Source: Lentibacillus cibarius (GTDB lineage: Bacteria > Bacillota > Bacilli > Bacillales > Amphibacillaceae). From it: 64,000 bases of DNA. The notes beneath the pieces are model-generated. The model saw nothing but the letters and a program-made list of their open reading frames with translations, ran no database searches and was not told where the DNA came from. Both the position numbers and the translations under genes were made by a program. The stretch covers positions 310,001 through 374,000 of the forward strand of contig NZ_VCIA01000001.1 of NCBI RefSeq assembly GCF_005887555.1. Reading direction: 5' to 3'. Of the stretch, positions 23,713 to 33,163 are shown one piece after another. The number at the start of each line of letters is the position of its first letter. The stretch's first letter is position 1.

Positions 23713-25170
23713 TCAGCGATCCGGGTCTTGTGGGTTCAAAAACACAGGTCTGCGGTTTTTAAGCGGAACTGGTGAACGGATAAACATGCCCCGGAATGCC
23801 CGGTAGGAAAATGGAATCAACGGCCAAAAATAAGCAGTCTGAAATGCTGACATGCGTATGAGATAAAGTAACCAGAATGTAATACCAACCACATAGCCTA
23901 TTGCACCGAAAATTCCGGTAACTGCCAGGAGAAAAAGCCGAACAAGCCTATTTGCCAAACTCAATTCGTAACTTGGTGTTGCATATGTTCCAATCGCGGC
24001 AATAGCCAAATAAAGAATAACCTCATTGGAAAACAGACCAACTTCGACTGCGACTTGTCCGATCATAATGGCCGCGACAAGTCCGAGTGCTGTGGCTAGT
24101 GATGACGGTATATGTACCGCTGCCATCCTAAGCATATCAATTCCCAGTTCGGCCAAGAAAAACTGCAGTAAAAGCGGTAGCGCCCCTTCTTCATTCGGAC
24201 CTATAAAAGAAATATTTGCTGGAAGAAAGTCCGGGTTAGTGGATAACAAATAATACAGCGGCAAAAGAAGAATAGATGCAAACACTGCGATATAGCGTAC
24301 AAATCGTAAATAAGCTCCAATAACCGGCTTTTGCCGGTATTCTTCTGCATGCTGTAAATGGTGCCAAAAGGTTGCCGGGGTAATCATTACACTTGGCGAA
24401 CCATCAATAATAACGAGTACATGCCCTTCATATAAATGAGAGGCTGCAGTATCTGGTCTTTCCGTGTAACGTACTGTGGGATATGGGTTCCAATGCCGGC
24501 CGCTTATAAATTCCTCTACAGTTTTTTCAGCCATGGGCAATCCATCTGTATCGATGTCTTGTAATACACCTTTTAGATCCTCTACCCGATCCTGGTCAGC
24601 AATATCTTCCAAATAACAGACAGCAACATCCGTCATAGAACGACGGCCTATTTGTAAATATTCCATCCGAAGCGAACGGTCTCGCACTCTTCTTCTTGTC
24701 AGAGCAGTGTTGAACACAATTGTTTCGACGAAGCCGTCTCTCGGCCCACGGGTAACTCGTTCCAAATCCGGCTCATCCGGTGATCTGACCGGATATGTCC
24801 GGGCATCAATCATAATGACTTCATCGATACCTTCAACAACAAGTGCAGCAGGTCCACCAAGAACCAAGTCCGAAGCCTGGTTTAAATCTTTTACATGATC
24901 GACTTCGATATACGGAATATAGGTTTTAAACAACTTTTCCAGTGGATCCGGTTCAAGCTGCTCCGGCTCAAGATCTGCCAGTAATTTCATAATATAATGC
25001 AGAATTTCATCTTTGGCAAATCCATCAATTAAGAAAAGTGCCATATTTCTACCGGCATATTCCAAATCCAAATGGATAACGTCAAAACTCTTTTCAACAG
25101 CCAGCCTTTCCTTCATATAGGAAACATTTTTCGCATATGAAGAAAATACCGGTTGTTTTTCTTTTTCCAT
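23713..25170 (-). CDS. spoVAF: SpoVAF, GerA-family spore membrane protein
   Basis: 485 residues from the ATG at 25170 (AGGTGATAGG before it). A soluble N-terminal half contains DGFVETIVFNTALTRRRVRD near 150-170. At least five membrane helices follow from residue 290, with the GerA-type FFLAELGIDMLRMAAVHIP near 340. SpoVAF is related to the A subunits of germinant receptors and is usually the last gene of the spoVA operon; here it stands alone with its own terminator beside yqgQ. A role in spore germination is expected. Confidence 0.82.
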   Translation of the reverse strand: MEKEKQPVFSSYAKNVSYMKERLAVEKSFDVIHLDLEYAGRNMALFLIDGFAKDEILHYIMKLLADLEPEQLEPDPLEKLFKTYIPYIEVDHVKDLNQASDLVLGGPAALVVEGIDEVIMIDARTYPVRSPDEPDLERVTRGPRDGFVETIVFNTALTRRRVRDRSLRMEYLQIGRRSMTDVAVCYLEDIADQDRVEDLKGVLQDIDTDGLPMAEKTVEEFISGRHWNPYPTVRYTERPDTAASHLYEGHVLVIIDGSPSVMITPATFWHHLQHAEEYRQKPVIGAYLRFVRYIAVFASILLLPLYYLLSTNPDFLPANISFIGPNEEGALPLLLQFFLAELGIDMLRMAAVHIPSSLATALGLVAAIMIGQVAVEVGLFSNEVILYLAIAAIGTYATPSYELSLANRLVRLFLLAVTGIFGAIGYVVGITFWLLYLIRMSAFQTAYFWPLIPFSYRAFRGMFIRSPVPLKNRRPVFLNPQDPDR

Positions 25171-25366
25171 CCTATCACCTGCCATGATTTAAATGTGTTT
25201 ATGGCAATTTTGTTGGCTTTTTTACTCTTTTCATGGACTGTCCTAGTTTATACAGGCGTATTATTTCTATACATAAATATATAACGGGTATCATACAAAT
25301 TTCGTTAAGTATACTCGCCATGTTTTAACCACAACTAAACCTTTAAGCTGTCCCTAAAGGATGATC

Positions 25367-26236
25367 ATGATGAAAAAACGATTATTGATGTTGGCAATTG
25401 TTCCCGTACTTTGTATAGGAATCTTCATTTATATATGGCAAACATCCACTAGCCCGGCCATTACTTATTTCGAGGAAGATAAGGAAACAAACTACCATAA
25501 GACAAGCACCTATCTTAAACTGCTTTCTGAAGAGTCGAGGGACTCTTATGAAGTTGGGTGGAATAGTCAATCAGTTAGCGAACGTGAATTATATTTACGG
25601 CAAGATGTCTCATTACTGTTTCATAACGGAAGATTGCGGGGGGTAAAATCAAAATGGAAAGAAAATGCCAGCACTATCAAGCTAAAAGAAAAAGTCACCG
25701 GCGAAGACAGCAACTATTATCAGGCAATAACCTATCATCATGGAGAAGTCCATTATCCTGATGACCGGATTACATCCATTCAGCAAATGTCATATGATCA
25801 GTTATACGTCATTGATTCACCAAACACAGCACTGCGATCATTCAAAAAAGCGGAATCAGATTTTGAATATGAATGGAAACGTCTGTTAAGGCATACCACC
25901 CAGCAGCAATTGGCCTATTCGTGGAACCAGCTAATGGAACATTTTCAGGTTGACAAATCATCATACAGGGCGGTCCCACTAACAGCTCTTAAGCGATTTA
26001 ATCAAGAAGCGCTCCCGTCGTTCACACCGGCCCAAACGAACCAAATTATTGGGCAACTGTGGGAAGGACTTTATAAAAATTATATTATCCCTCTTGTTAC
26101 GTCAAAATCTAAATCCGAAACGTTGACAAGCTACACACCAGTTATTTTATTTGATAAACAAAAGACTCATTTAATGGTCCTATATGAAATAAATGGCGAG
26201 AAAAAACGACTAATTCAAAAATATCCTGCTTTTTAA
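25367..26236 (+). CDS. Membrane-anchored hypothetical protein
   Basis: About 290 residues, no family recognised. One N-terminal membrane helix (near residues 6-26) is followed by an extracytoplasmic part with two recurring segments of mixed charge. There is no lipobox Cys at the expected spacing. AAAGGA precedes tandem ATGs at 25367 and 25370. It runs opposite to spoVAF and ends in a terminator shared with gluP. Confidence 0.6.
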   Translation: MMKKRLLMLAIVPVLCIGIFIYIWQTSTSPAITYFEEDKETNYHKTSTYLKLLSEESRDSYEVGWNSQSVSERELYLRQDVSLLFHNGRLRGVKSKWKENASTIKLKEKVTGEDSNYYQAITYHHGEVHYPDDRITSIQQMSYDQLYVIDSPNTALRSFKKAESDFEYEWKRLLRHTTQQQLAYSWNQLMEHFQVDKSSYRAVPLTALKRFNQEALPSFTPAQTNQIIGQLWEGLYKNYIIPLVTSKSKSETLTSYTPVILFDKQKTHLMVLYEINGEKKRLIQKYPAF

Positions 26237-26240
26237 GTGA

Positions 26241-26267
26241 AGGCTGCATAACCGGGGTTATGCAGCC
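26241..26267. terminator. Hairpin between convergent genes
   Basis: AGGCTGCATAACC and GGTTATGCAGCCT pair perfectly around a 1-2 base loop, located between the hypothetical gene and gluP. The T run is poor on both strands. Confidence 0.6.
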
Positions 26268-26283
26268 TGTTAATTGCAGACGT

Positions 26284-27840
26284 TTATTCAACTGTTTCTC
26301 CTGTTATTTGTTCATACATCCGCCGAATTTCCTGTTCGTCAGGTGTAAGTTGATATGCAGTCCGAATATGCCTGGCTGCCTCTTTCTCATTACCTTTTTC
26401 AGCATACAATATGGCCAAATTATAGTGTGCTTCTGTAAATTGCTTATTCAGTTCAGCCGAAAGCTCGAGATCGTCAATCGCGGGATTGATTTTTCCCAAT
26501 TGAATGTATGCATAGGAGCGCTGGAATAGTAATTGGCTTTCTAAATCACTGTCTAGATCATCATCTTTTGTAAGCTCAGTTGTGGCTGCATCAATGACCG
26601 CTTCATATTTTCCATCATCATTTAACAGCTGTGCATTCATAAGCTGATACGCTGGACTTGTTATATTGTGGTTAACCCCATAGGAAACGAGTCCGGCTGT
26701 AAATAGTACATAAAGAATAAGTGCAAGAATTTGCATAAGAGCTGTTCGTTTCCCGGGCAAATGTACGACAGCCGAAGCAATAAAACCGGCTAATAAACCA
26801 CCCATATGCGCACCATTGTCAATTTGTGGAGCCATAAGCCCAAATAAAATATTGATGCCGATAATTACCAGTAGATTCATTCCTATCGTCTGAAAAAAGA
26901 TTTTCTTATGAATCACACCGAAAAACAACAAGGAGCCGAATAGTCCGAACAATGCCCCGGACGCACCTGCTGATATATTTTCCGTGAACGCAAAGCTTGC
27001 CAATCCACCACCAATTCCCGCCAAAAAATAAATTAGGATGAATCGGGCGGTTCCGAACAGTCGCTCAACTATCGCTCCCAAATAATAAACCGCCAGCATA
27101 TTCATGGCCAAATGCAAAACACCGATATGCAAGAACATCGAGCTAACGATCCGCCACCATTGACCATTTTCGATGATAGCCGGATTGTACTTTGCCCCGA
27201 ATCGAATTAATGTTTCGGTCGATGTACTGCCTCCACTGATAGAAAGCAGTGCAAATACGAGCAAATTGACAGCCAACAAAATATACGTGAACATTGGTCT
27301 GCCATTTGTAAACAGATTTTCCATCTCCTGTTGCTTTCTGTTCTTGTCTTCAGCCAATCGTTTTAAGTAATAGTCAATACCCTCGCTCATTTCCTCCTCA
27401 GAAATCGATGCCGGTATATCTTGCAGTTTTATTTCAATTGCAGACTGCAACCGTTGTAATTCGTCATTCCTTTCCTGGTCAGACAAATAGTATACATACA
27501 TTTTTATTTGGTGTTTATCTTGCAGTTGCATTGGTTTTTTTAATATTTCCCAATCATCTACGGGGGCATATGTCGCGATATAAACATTATGTATGTCAAT
27601 TTGCTTTCCACGTAACAAACGCTTTATAGATTTTGTTTTTTGAAAAACTTGTGCTATATCGTTTTTCATATGATTTTTCCAATCAAAGCCACCATGATAA
27701 AGACGGACAACTTTGGAGACTTTACCGGACTTCCGTGTTAACCAAATTTCATTGTCACTGAAGTCAAGCACCTCAAAGTCTGCTGCACCAGTCAATTGGT
27801 ATGCCAGATCGTACATTCGATATTTTTCTTCCAGTTCCAT
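26284..27840 (-). CDS. gluP: Rhomboid intramembrane protease GluP (YqgP)
   Basis: 518 residues. The soluble N-terminal domain (1-175) is followed by seven membrane helices carrying the catalytic pair: Ser in GASGALFG near 290 and His in AHMGGLLAGF near 345. C-terminal TPR helices start near 400 (LLFQRSYAYIQLGK, AHYNLAILYAEKG). In B. subtilis it cleaves membrane proteins such as the Mg transporter MgtE together with FtsH. It is followed by yqgO in reverse order to transcription. Confidence 0.93.
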   Translation of the reverse strand: MELEEKYRMYDLAYQLTGAADFEVLDFSDNEIWLTRKSGKVSKVVRLYHGGFDWKNHMKNDIAQVFQKTKSIKRLLRGKQIDIHNVYIATYAPVDDWEILKKPMQLQDKHQIKMYVYYLSDQERNDELQRLQSAIEIKLQDIPASISEEEMSEGIDYYLKRLAEDKNRKQQEMENLFTNGRPMFTYILLAVNLLVFALLSISGGSTSTETLIRFGAKYNPAIIENGQWWRIVSSMFLHIGVLHLAMNMLAVYYLGAIVERLFGTARFILIYFLAGIGGGLASFAFTENISAGASGALFGLFGSLLFFGVIHKKIFFQTIGMNLLVIIGINILFGLMAPQIDNGAHMGGLLAGFIASAVVHLPGKRTALMQILALILYVLFTAGLVSYGVNHNITSPAYQLMNAQLLNDDGKYEAVIDAATTELTKDDDLDSDLESQLLFQRSYAYIQLGKINPAIDDLELSAELNKQFTEAHYNLAILYAEKGNEKEAARHIRTAYQLTPDEQEIRRMYEQITGETVE

Positions 27841-27910
27841 ATTCCTTTCCTCCTCAGAGCAATCATATCAGATTTAGCCCTGTTTTTCTTTCCGGACAAA
27901 TGAGCTATCC

Positions 27911-27943
27911 ATTTAAAAAGAAGCTGTACCATGACAGCTTCTT
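27911..27943 (-). terminator. Terminator after the yqgO-like gene
   Basis: AAGAAGCTGT pairs with ACAGCTTCTT around a 6-base loop, followed on the minus strand by TTTTTAAAT. Confidence 0.75.
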
Positions 27944-27952
27944 ATGAATGCG

Positions 27953-28153
27953 TTATTTACTTGATTGACCACCGAAGAGGCTAGGCAATATTTTTTGGCG
28001 GATTGCCGGTAAATTCATCGAAATAATAACTGCCAACCGACGCAGGAAACTGATTGCTAAAAGTGTATTCATAATGCGATACCGCCATCTAAAAATAACC
28101 GCTACAGCTGTGATTATTAATGTAACAATTGAAATGATTCTCATCCATGACAC
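27953..28153 (-). CDS. YqgO-like small membrane protein
   Basis: 66 residues. A hydrophobic helix (5-20), an RWRYR break and a second hydrophobic region precede a polar end. Its place between gluP and the cyclo-ligase region is that of B. subtilis yqgO; sequence support is weak. Confidence 0.5.
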   Translation of the reverse strand: MSWMRIISIVTLIITAVAVIFRWRYRIMNTLLAISFLRRLAVIISMNLPAIRQKILPSLFGGQSSK

Positions 28154-28209
28154 CCTTTTCTTAATGATAATGGTGTTTTAGTTATTCGCCAATTGGATAA
28201 GATTATGCA

Positions 28210-29223
28210 TCAGGAGCCAATATAACGGTCATACCAACTCCGCGCCTGTACAGGGTCCTCCGTTCCTTGAACAAGAACCCGCCCATCTTTGAATAGCACC
28301 AAATCAAATCCTTCTGTGAAAGTAGCTTTTAGTAAAAATGGGGTACGTTGTACGGAAGCCGTAGTGGCAAGACTTTTCTCCCAGTGTTCAAGGTCTATGG
28401 CGGACTTACGGTGAATCTGAACGGTATCACGCCCACATAAAACAGTTTCTTCAGCCTTTGCCGATTTTTTCAATGATGGATAATCGCGTTTTTTGCACAC
28501 CGGACAGCCCTGATCAGATGTTGATAACTTCATATCATACTGGTAGTTTGACCAAATATCAAACGTTCTTAGTGAATTCCGAAGCGCCTCCTGATTACCA
28601 GTTAAAAACTTTAGTGTTTCTGTCACCTGATGGGAAGCAACGATATCAACCGCTGTCGAAATAACACCTACCATGTCACATGTTTGTCCACCGCCTGCAC
28701 CTTCATCTACAATACATCGCAGGCACGGGGTTACATTAGGAATAAAGAAAGCTGTCATTCCTCGCGAACTAACCACCCCACCATAGGAAAACGGAATTTC
28801 CTTTTGAAAACAAGCATCATTTAATAAAAAGCGTGTTGAAAAATTATCTGTACCATCAAGAACGACATCCATACCTTCCAACAAACCGTCTACATTTTCA
28901 AGTGACATATTGCCAACGATAGCTTCTATTGATACCTGACTATTTATTTTTTCCAATTTTCTTTTTGCTGCAATAGCTTTTGGCACAACTTCTATGACAT
29001 CGTCCTCATCAAACAGCATTTGTCGCTGCAAGTTACTCCATTCCACATAATCGCGATCAATCAAGCGTACCTTGCCGATACCTGCGCGGACCAGCTGATT
29101 GCCAATAACCGTACCAAGGGCACCAGCCCCAACAATAAGCACAGAACTCTCCGCTAATTTTTGTTGCCCTTTTTCCTGAATCGGCTTAAACAGCATTTGT
29201 CGTGAATACCGTGTTAAATCCAC
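28210..29223 (-). CDS. ThiF/MoeB-family adenylyltransferase
   Basis: 337 residues from a GTG with GGGAGG 8 bases before it. An E1-like nucleotide-binding region has IVGAGALGTVIGNQL near 30-44 and DGTDNFSTRFLLND near 120-133. Zinc knuckles CLRC near 165 and CPVC near 240 complete the fold. Such enzymes adenylate the C-terminal glycine of MoaD or ThiS sulfur carriers. MoeB and ThiF cannot be separated from sequence alone; about 60 residues after the core are unlike a rhodanese domain. It sits between yqgO and the cyclo-ligase gene, an insertion relative to B. subtilis. Confidence 0.82.
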   Translation of the reverse strand: MDLTRYSRQMLFKPIQEKGQQKLAESSVLIVGAGALGTVIGNQLVRAGIGKVRLIDRDYVEWSNLQRQMLFDEDDVIEVVPKAIAAKRKLEKINSQVSIEAIVGNMSLENVDGLLEGMDVVLDGTDNFSTRFLLNDACFQKEIPFSYGGVVSSRGMTAFFIPNVTPCLRCIVDEGAGGGQTCDMVGVISTAVDIVASHQVTETLKFLTGNQEALRNSLRTFDIWSNYQYDMKLSTSDQGCPVCKKRDYPSLKKSAKAEETVLCGRDTVQIHRKSAIDLEHWEKSLATTASVQRTPFLLKATFTEGFDLVLFKDGRVLVQGTEDPVQARSWYDRYIGS

Positions 29224-29236
29224 CTCAATTACCTCC

Positions 29237-29803
29237 CTAAAAAAGTATGCCGTTTTCAGTTATTATGCTTTCGACGGGGATATCAAACGAATCAGATGGA
29301 AAGTGTTCAACAATTTGTTTTGTTGAAGCCAGCGACAGTTTTCTATTTGAAAAGTCGGTCAGAAAACGATCATAGTAGCCACCACCGAAACCAATCCGAA
29401 AACCACTATTATCAAATAGAAGACCTGGTACAACTAGTAAATCGATCATTTCCTTGTCCACCCTTTCCGTAGCATCGGGATTTGGCTCCAAAAGATCATG
29501 AAAAACCGTCTCGAGCTGCTCGTATGTATCCAAAACATAAAAATCAAGTTTTCGTTCTTTGGGCAAACATTTGGGTACACAGACCGTTTTTCCTTCCTGC
29601 CAAGCTGTTTCGATAATCGGTTTTGTATCCCATTCAAAACCTTTGGATACGGTTATGCCGATAACCTCTGCATTTTTCCATGCATCCGTTGTAACAAGAT
29701 TATCTTTAAGTTTTTGTTCAATTTTCCGTCGTTCCGAGTCCGGTATATTTTTCAGTAGCGTAATCGCTTTTTTTCGTAAGTTTTTCTTATCCAGCTTAAA
29801 CAC
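29237..29803 (-). CDS. yqgN: 5-formyltetrahydrofolate cyclo-ligase (YqgN)
   Basis: 188 residues. The ATP-binding signature GFRIGFGGGYYDRFL is near residue 137, with VVPGLLFD just before it, and KKNLRKKA at the N-terminus fits the family. It converts 5-formyl-THF to 5,10-methenyl-THF. The frame begins with a GTG whose ribosome-binding site (AAGGGG) is too close, so the start is uncertain by a few residues. Confidence 0.88.
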   Translation of the reverse strand: MFKLDKKNLRKKAITLLKNIPDSERRKIEQKLKDNLVTTDAWKNAEVIGITVSKGFEWDTKPIIETAWQEGKTVCVPKCLPKERKLDFYVLDTYEQLETVFHDLLEPNPDATERVDKEMIDLLVVPGLLFDNSGFRIGFGGGYYDRFLTDFSNRKLSLASTKQIVEHFPSDSFDIPVESIITENGILF

Positions 29804-29840
29804 CCCTTACTGACATGTATGCATGTTACTAAAATAATAA

Positions 29841-29867
29841 AGCTCTTGCCGTAATATGGCAAGAGCT
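29841..29867 (-). terminator. Terminator of rpmG
   Basis: AGCTCTTGCC and GGCAAGAGCT pair perfectly around 7 bases and are followed on the minus strand by TTATTATTTT. Confidence 0.85.
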
Positions 29868-29879
29868 GATTAGACCGCA

Positions 29880-30029
29880 CTACTTCGTTTCACGGTGAAG
29901 CGTATGTTTCTTCAGACGCGGGCTATATTTCATTAGCTCCAAACGCTCTGGGTTCTTACGCTTATTTTTTGTCGAGATATAGTTACGGTCGCCTGTTTCA
30001 GTACAAGCAAGTGTAATATTTACGCGCAT
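29880..30029 (-). CDS. rpmG: 50S ribosomal protein L33
   Basis: 49 residues from the ATG at 30029 (GGAGGG site). It has the L33 core [20 protein letters not shown]. It holds only one cysteine (LACTETG), so it is the zinc-independent type lacking the CxxC pairs of the other paralogue; such forms are induced in zinc shortage in some Bacillus. Confidence 0.93.
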   Translation of the reverse strand: MRVNITLACTETGDRNYISTKNKRKNPERLELMKYSPRLKKHTLHRETK

Positions 30030-30208
30030 TTTATTTCCCTCCAAACAATAAATCTTTCTTAGCAAAGACGTTTATTATTACGTTTCAGACTTATTCATAA
30101 TAGCAGACATCCGTAAAATATTCAAGAATCGACTGTTAAATTTTGATCATTTCTCTTTTTGATCATGTATGTTATAACTATAATGATGAGTGAATGGAGG
30201 GGTGAAAC

Positions 30209-30424
30209 ATGCTTATAGCGATAATTTCTGTTATCGTCATTGCAGCAGTGCTTTTGATATTGTCATTTTTTATGAACGATAAATTTGACGAGCTGGAAAG
30301 TGAAATGGAACAACTTTCTATTTCCACCATGCAGGATAACTACCAGATGAAGAAAAAAATAAAAATACTTGAAGAAGAACTGCTGACCGATGATGTTTCC
30401 GATGAAGCATTACATAATAACTGA
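30209..30424 (+). CDS. Small membrane protein with coiled coil
   Basis: 71 residues. One membrane helix (1-21) is followed by a charged coiled coil (25-60) and an acidic end. The ATG follows GGAGGGG. It lies 30 bases before the MltG-like gene, probably in one transcript. No function is recognised. Confidence 0.6.
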   Translation: MLIAIISVIVIAAVLLILSFFMNDKFDELESEMEQLSISTMQDNYQMKKKIKILEEELLTDDVSDEALHNN

Positions 30425-30454
30425 AATGACACTTATAAAGAAAGACAGGGGAAG

Positions 30455-30931
30455 ATGATGAAACAGCCAATCCGATTTTTTGCACTTGGTTTATTAACAG
30501 CGGGAATCATTTGCCTTGTAGCGTTTTACTTGTTTGATGCTAATCAGGAAAGTCCAGAGCTATCGACAAAAGAAATGGTCAAAAAAGTTGAATCAGAAGG
30601 GTACCATGTATTGACGGAATCTGAATATATTTCGGTTTCTGTACAATCTGATGAAGCAGACACAGAAAGTAATGACAATAATAATGAACAAAAAAGTCGT
30701 TCAGATGATACCACTGAAAACAACTCGGAAACTTATACATTGACGGTTGAATCCGGCATGACTCCATCAAACATCAGTGAAACACTGGCACAAAATAATA
30801 TTATTGATGATGCAGATGAGTTCACTCAATACATGGAGAATGAAGGATACAGTAAACTTGTTCAGCTCGGAGAATTCAAATTAACAAGTGCAATGAGCCG
30901 ACATGATATTGCAGAAGTCATTACAAACTAA
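30455..30931 (+). CDS. MltG/YceG-like protein without the catalytic domain
   Basis: 158 residues. A membrane helix (8-27) and a long Ser/Asp/Asn-rich linker lead to a C-terminal segment resembling the LysM-like domain of endolytic transglycosylase MltG (SGMTPSNISETLAQNNII, ADEFTQYMENEGY, GEFKLTSAMSRHDI). The transglycosylase domain with its glutamate is absent, so this is a stand-alone accessory module, maybe a peptidoglycan-binding one. It ends in a terminator. Confidence 0.62.
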   Translation: MMKQPIRFFALGLLTAGIICLVAFYLFDANQESPELSTKEMVKKVESEGYHVLTESEYISVSVQSDEADTESNDNNNEQKSRSDDTTENNSETYTLTVESGMTPSNISETLAQNNIIDDADEFTQYMENEGYSKLVQLGEFKLTSAMSRHDIAEVITN

Positions 30932-30961
30932 GCTGTATTGCGCTTGCAATACAGCTTTTTG
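30930..30961 (+). terminator. Terminator of the MltG-like gene
   Basis: AAGCTGTATTG and CAATACAGCTTTTTT form a stem with a 6-base loop and a T run, overlapping the stop codon. Confidence 0.88.
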
Positions 30962-31020
30962 TTCGTTACAGGATTCACCAAAATACTTCGCTAATGATGT
31001 ACCGTGTTATAAAGTATTTA

Positions 31021-33093
31021 TTACTCTTCTTCTTTTCCTTTTTCCAATTCAAAGTACGCATCAAGAATACCCTTGCCAATTTCATGATTAATCGGATGCC
31101 TATTACCGGTTCCCGCTTTCGGAACAATAAGTGCAAACGCTACTTCCGGTTCATCATAAGGGGCATAACCGATAAGTGCCAAATTTTCTGCGTCATGCAC
31201 TTTTTCCCCATCATCATATACGTCGGCTTCAGCTGTCCCCGTCTTACCAGCCACTTTGTATGATTTGTTGGCAAAATGGCGTGTGGCAGTACCACCAGAT
31301 TCCTGGAATACCTGGCGAAAACCTTCCTGAACTCGTTGAATATAATCCTCGCTCATATCTACCCTGTTGATAACTTCAGTATTGTTGGTTTGATATATCG
31401 GGCCAAGCTCTTCACTATGTGAAATCGGGTTGTGTATCGATTTCAAAAAGTGTGGGCGCAACCGATATCCATCATTGGCAATCGTTGACACGTATTGTGC
31501 CAACTGCATCGTCGTATACGTGTCATACTGCCCGATAGCAAGGTCGAGTAAGTTTCCGGCACGCGGATCACTGCCCTCATAACCGGTCGACTCCAGCGGG
31601 AAATCAATCCCTGTTGAAACACCAAGGCCGAACTGACTGAAATAATTACGCATTTCGGCAAATGCGTCCGGGTCAAAGTCAATTGACTTACCCGGCTGAT
31701 AGTTGAACTCTCCACCCATACGCATAGCAATATAAAACATATATACGTTAGAAGAGCGTCGCAATGCATCCAAATCATTAACCTTGCCTAAATCACGATA
31801 AGACTTTTTAATCGGTGTTCCTTTTATATCGATTGGTGCATCGTAAAAATAATCCCCGGGGTCAATCACACCTGATTCATACCCGGCCAGCACTGTGGCC
31901 CCTTTTACGGCCGACCCCGGACTATAGGCACTAGTAATTGTTCGCAACCCGGCATTTTTAAATTTATTTTTGTCCGAATTATAGTATTGCCCACCGGCAG
32001 CCAGTATTTCTCCCGTTTTAGGGTTCATCATCACAGCCAGCGCCGTATCCATATATCGATTCTCGTATGGCTGATTTTGAATAGCCGTCTTTAATTCCCT
32101 GCGCAAAACCTTATTTACTTTTTCCTGCAGCTCCATGTCAATCGTTAGTACAAGGTCTTTTCCACGCTGCCCTTCAAAAGCCACATCTGAATCAACAATC
32201 GTGCCATTTTTATCTGTTGTGTATTTTATTTTTTCTTTTCGGCCTCGTAAAACACTTTCATACTGCTCTTCAAGCCCGCTACGGCCGACACGATCATTCC
32301 TACTATAGCCCCTCGTCAGATAATAATCTTCTTTTTCAGCCAATATACCTTCTGATTCTGATGTTATTCGCCCTGCAAATTGGCGGAATGTATCGTTATA
32401 TGGGTACGCACGCTCCCAATCAGTAGTTGCGTTAACACCAGGCAATTCATCCAAATGCTCAGCCACACGCGCAAACTCTTCAGACGTTACTTCCGGTCCC
32501 TTAATGATTGTTTGCGGAGTAAGAGCCATCGCTTTGTCCAGTTCCTTTTTGATAGCCATTATTTCAAGCTGCTGGTCGGTAAAGTTAGCAAATTTAACTT
32601 CCTCATCTTCAATCCTTTCCAGCATGGTACTATACTGTTCACCATTATCCATGTTATCAATTTCCGCATCAGTGAGCCTACTTTTTGCTGTTTTCGTATT
32701 CTCGAGGTACCAATATTCCTTTCGATTTCGTAATGTGAGTCCATACTGGCCATCATCTCCTGGATCTATTGAAATATAAGCAGCCAGTTTTTCCGCAACA
32801 TCTAATCTGTCTTGTGCCTGTGTCCCTTTATCTGGTGTATAGGTTATGGCATACTCGGCATTATTCCCAACGATTAAATTTCCATTGCGGTCATACATTT
32901 TACCGCGTGGAACAGGAATTTCCGAATAATCATTTGATGTACGATCAATTTCCGCTTGAAACGTTTCCCCATTTAAAATCTGGACGACACCAAGTTGTAA
33001 CACTAGCAGTGAAAACAATAAAAAAACGGCAAAAAATAGTATATTTAAACGAAAGGGCACTTGCGCCTTCTTTTTTTTCTTTTTATTAGCCAT
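31021..33093 (-). CDS. pbpA: Penicillin-binding protein 2A, class B transpeptidase (PbpA)
   Basis: 690 residues. A basic N-terminus and membrane anchor (12-37) precede the dimerisation domain (PRGKMYDRNGN near 58) and the transpeptidase domain: active-site SPGSAVKG near 392, SSN near 445 and KTGTAE near 610. It makes cell-wall crosslinks for rod elongation and spore outgrowth. The start has GAGGGAGACGG upstream. It matches yqgF (pbpA) in the B. subtilis order. Confidence 0.94.
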   Translation of the reverse strand: MANKKKKKKAQVPFRLNILFFAVFLLFSLLVLQLGVVQILNGETFQAEIDRTSNDYSEIPVPRGKMYDRNGNLIVGNNAEYAITYTPDKGTQAQDRLDVAEKLAAYISIDPGDDGQYGLTLRNRKEYWYLENTKTAKSRLTDAEIDNMDNGEQYSTMLERIEDEEVKFANFTDQQLEIMAIKKELDKAMALTPQTIIKGPEVTSEEFARVAEHLDELPGVNATTDWERAYPYNDTFRQFAGRITSESEGILAEKEDYYLTRGYSRNDRVGRSGLEEQYESVLRGRKEKIKYTTDKNGTIVDSDVAFEGQRGKDLVLTIDMELQEKVNKVLRRELKTAIQNQPYENRYMDTALAVMMNPKTGEILAAGGQYYNSDKNKFKNAGLRTITSAYSPGSAVKGATVLAGYESGVIDPGDYFYDAPIDIKGTPIKKSYRDLGKVNDLDALRRSSNVYMFYIAMRMGGEFNYQPGKSIDFDPDAFAEMRNYFSQFGLGVSTGIDFPLESTGYEGSDPRAGNLLDLAIGQYDTYTTMQLAQYVSTIANDGYRLRPHFLKSIHNPISHSEELGPIYQTNNTEVINRVDMSEDYIQRVQEGFRQVFQESGGTATRHFANKSYKVAGKTGTAEADVYDDGEKVHDAENLALIGYAPYDEPEVAFALIVPKAGTGNRHPINHEIGKGILDAYFELEKGKEEE

Positions 33094-33163
33094 ATCCGTC
33101 TCCCTCGCCCTGGAAAATGTATATGCCCATTATATCACTTTTACTGCTTGTTTCTAACAAGTA

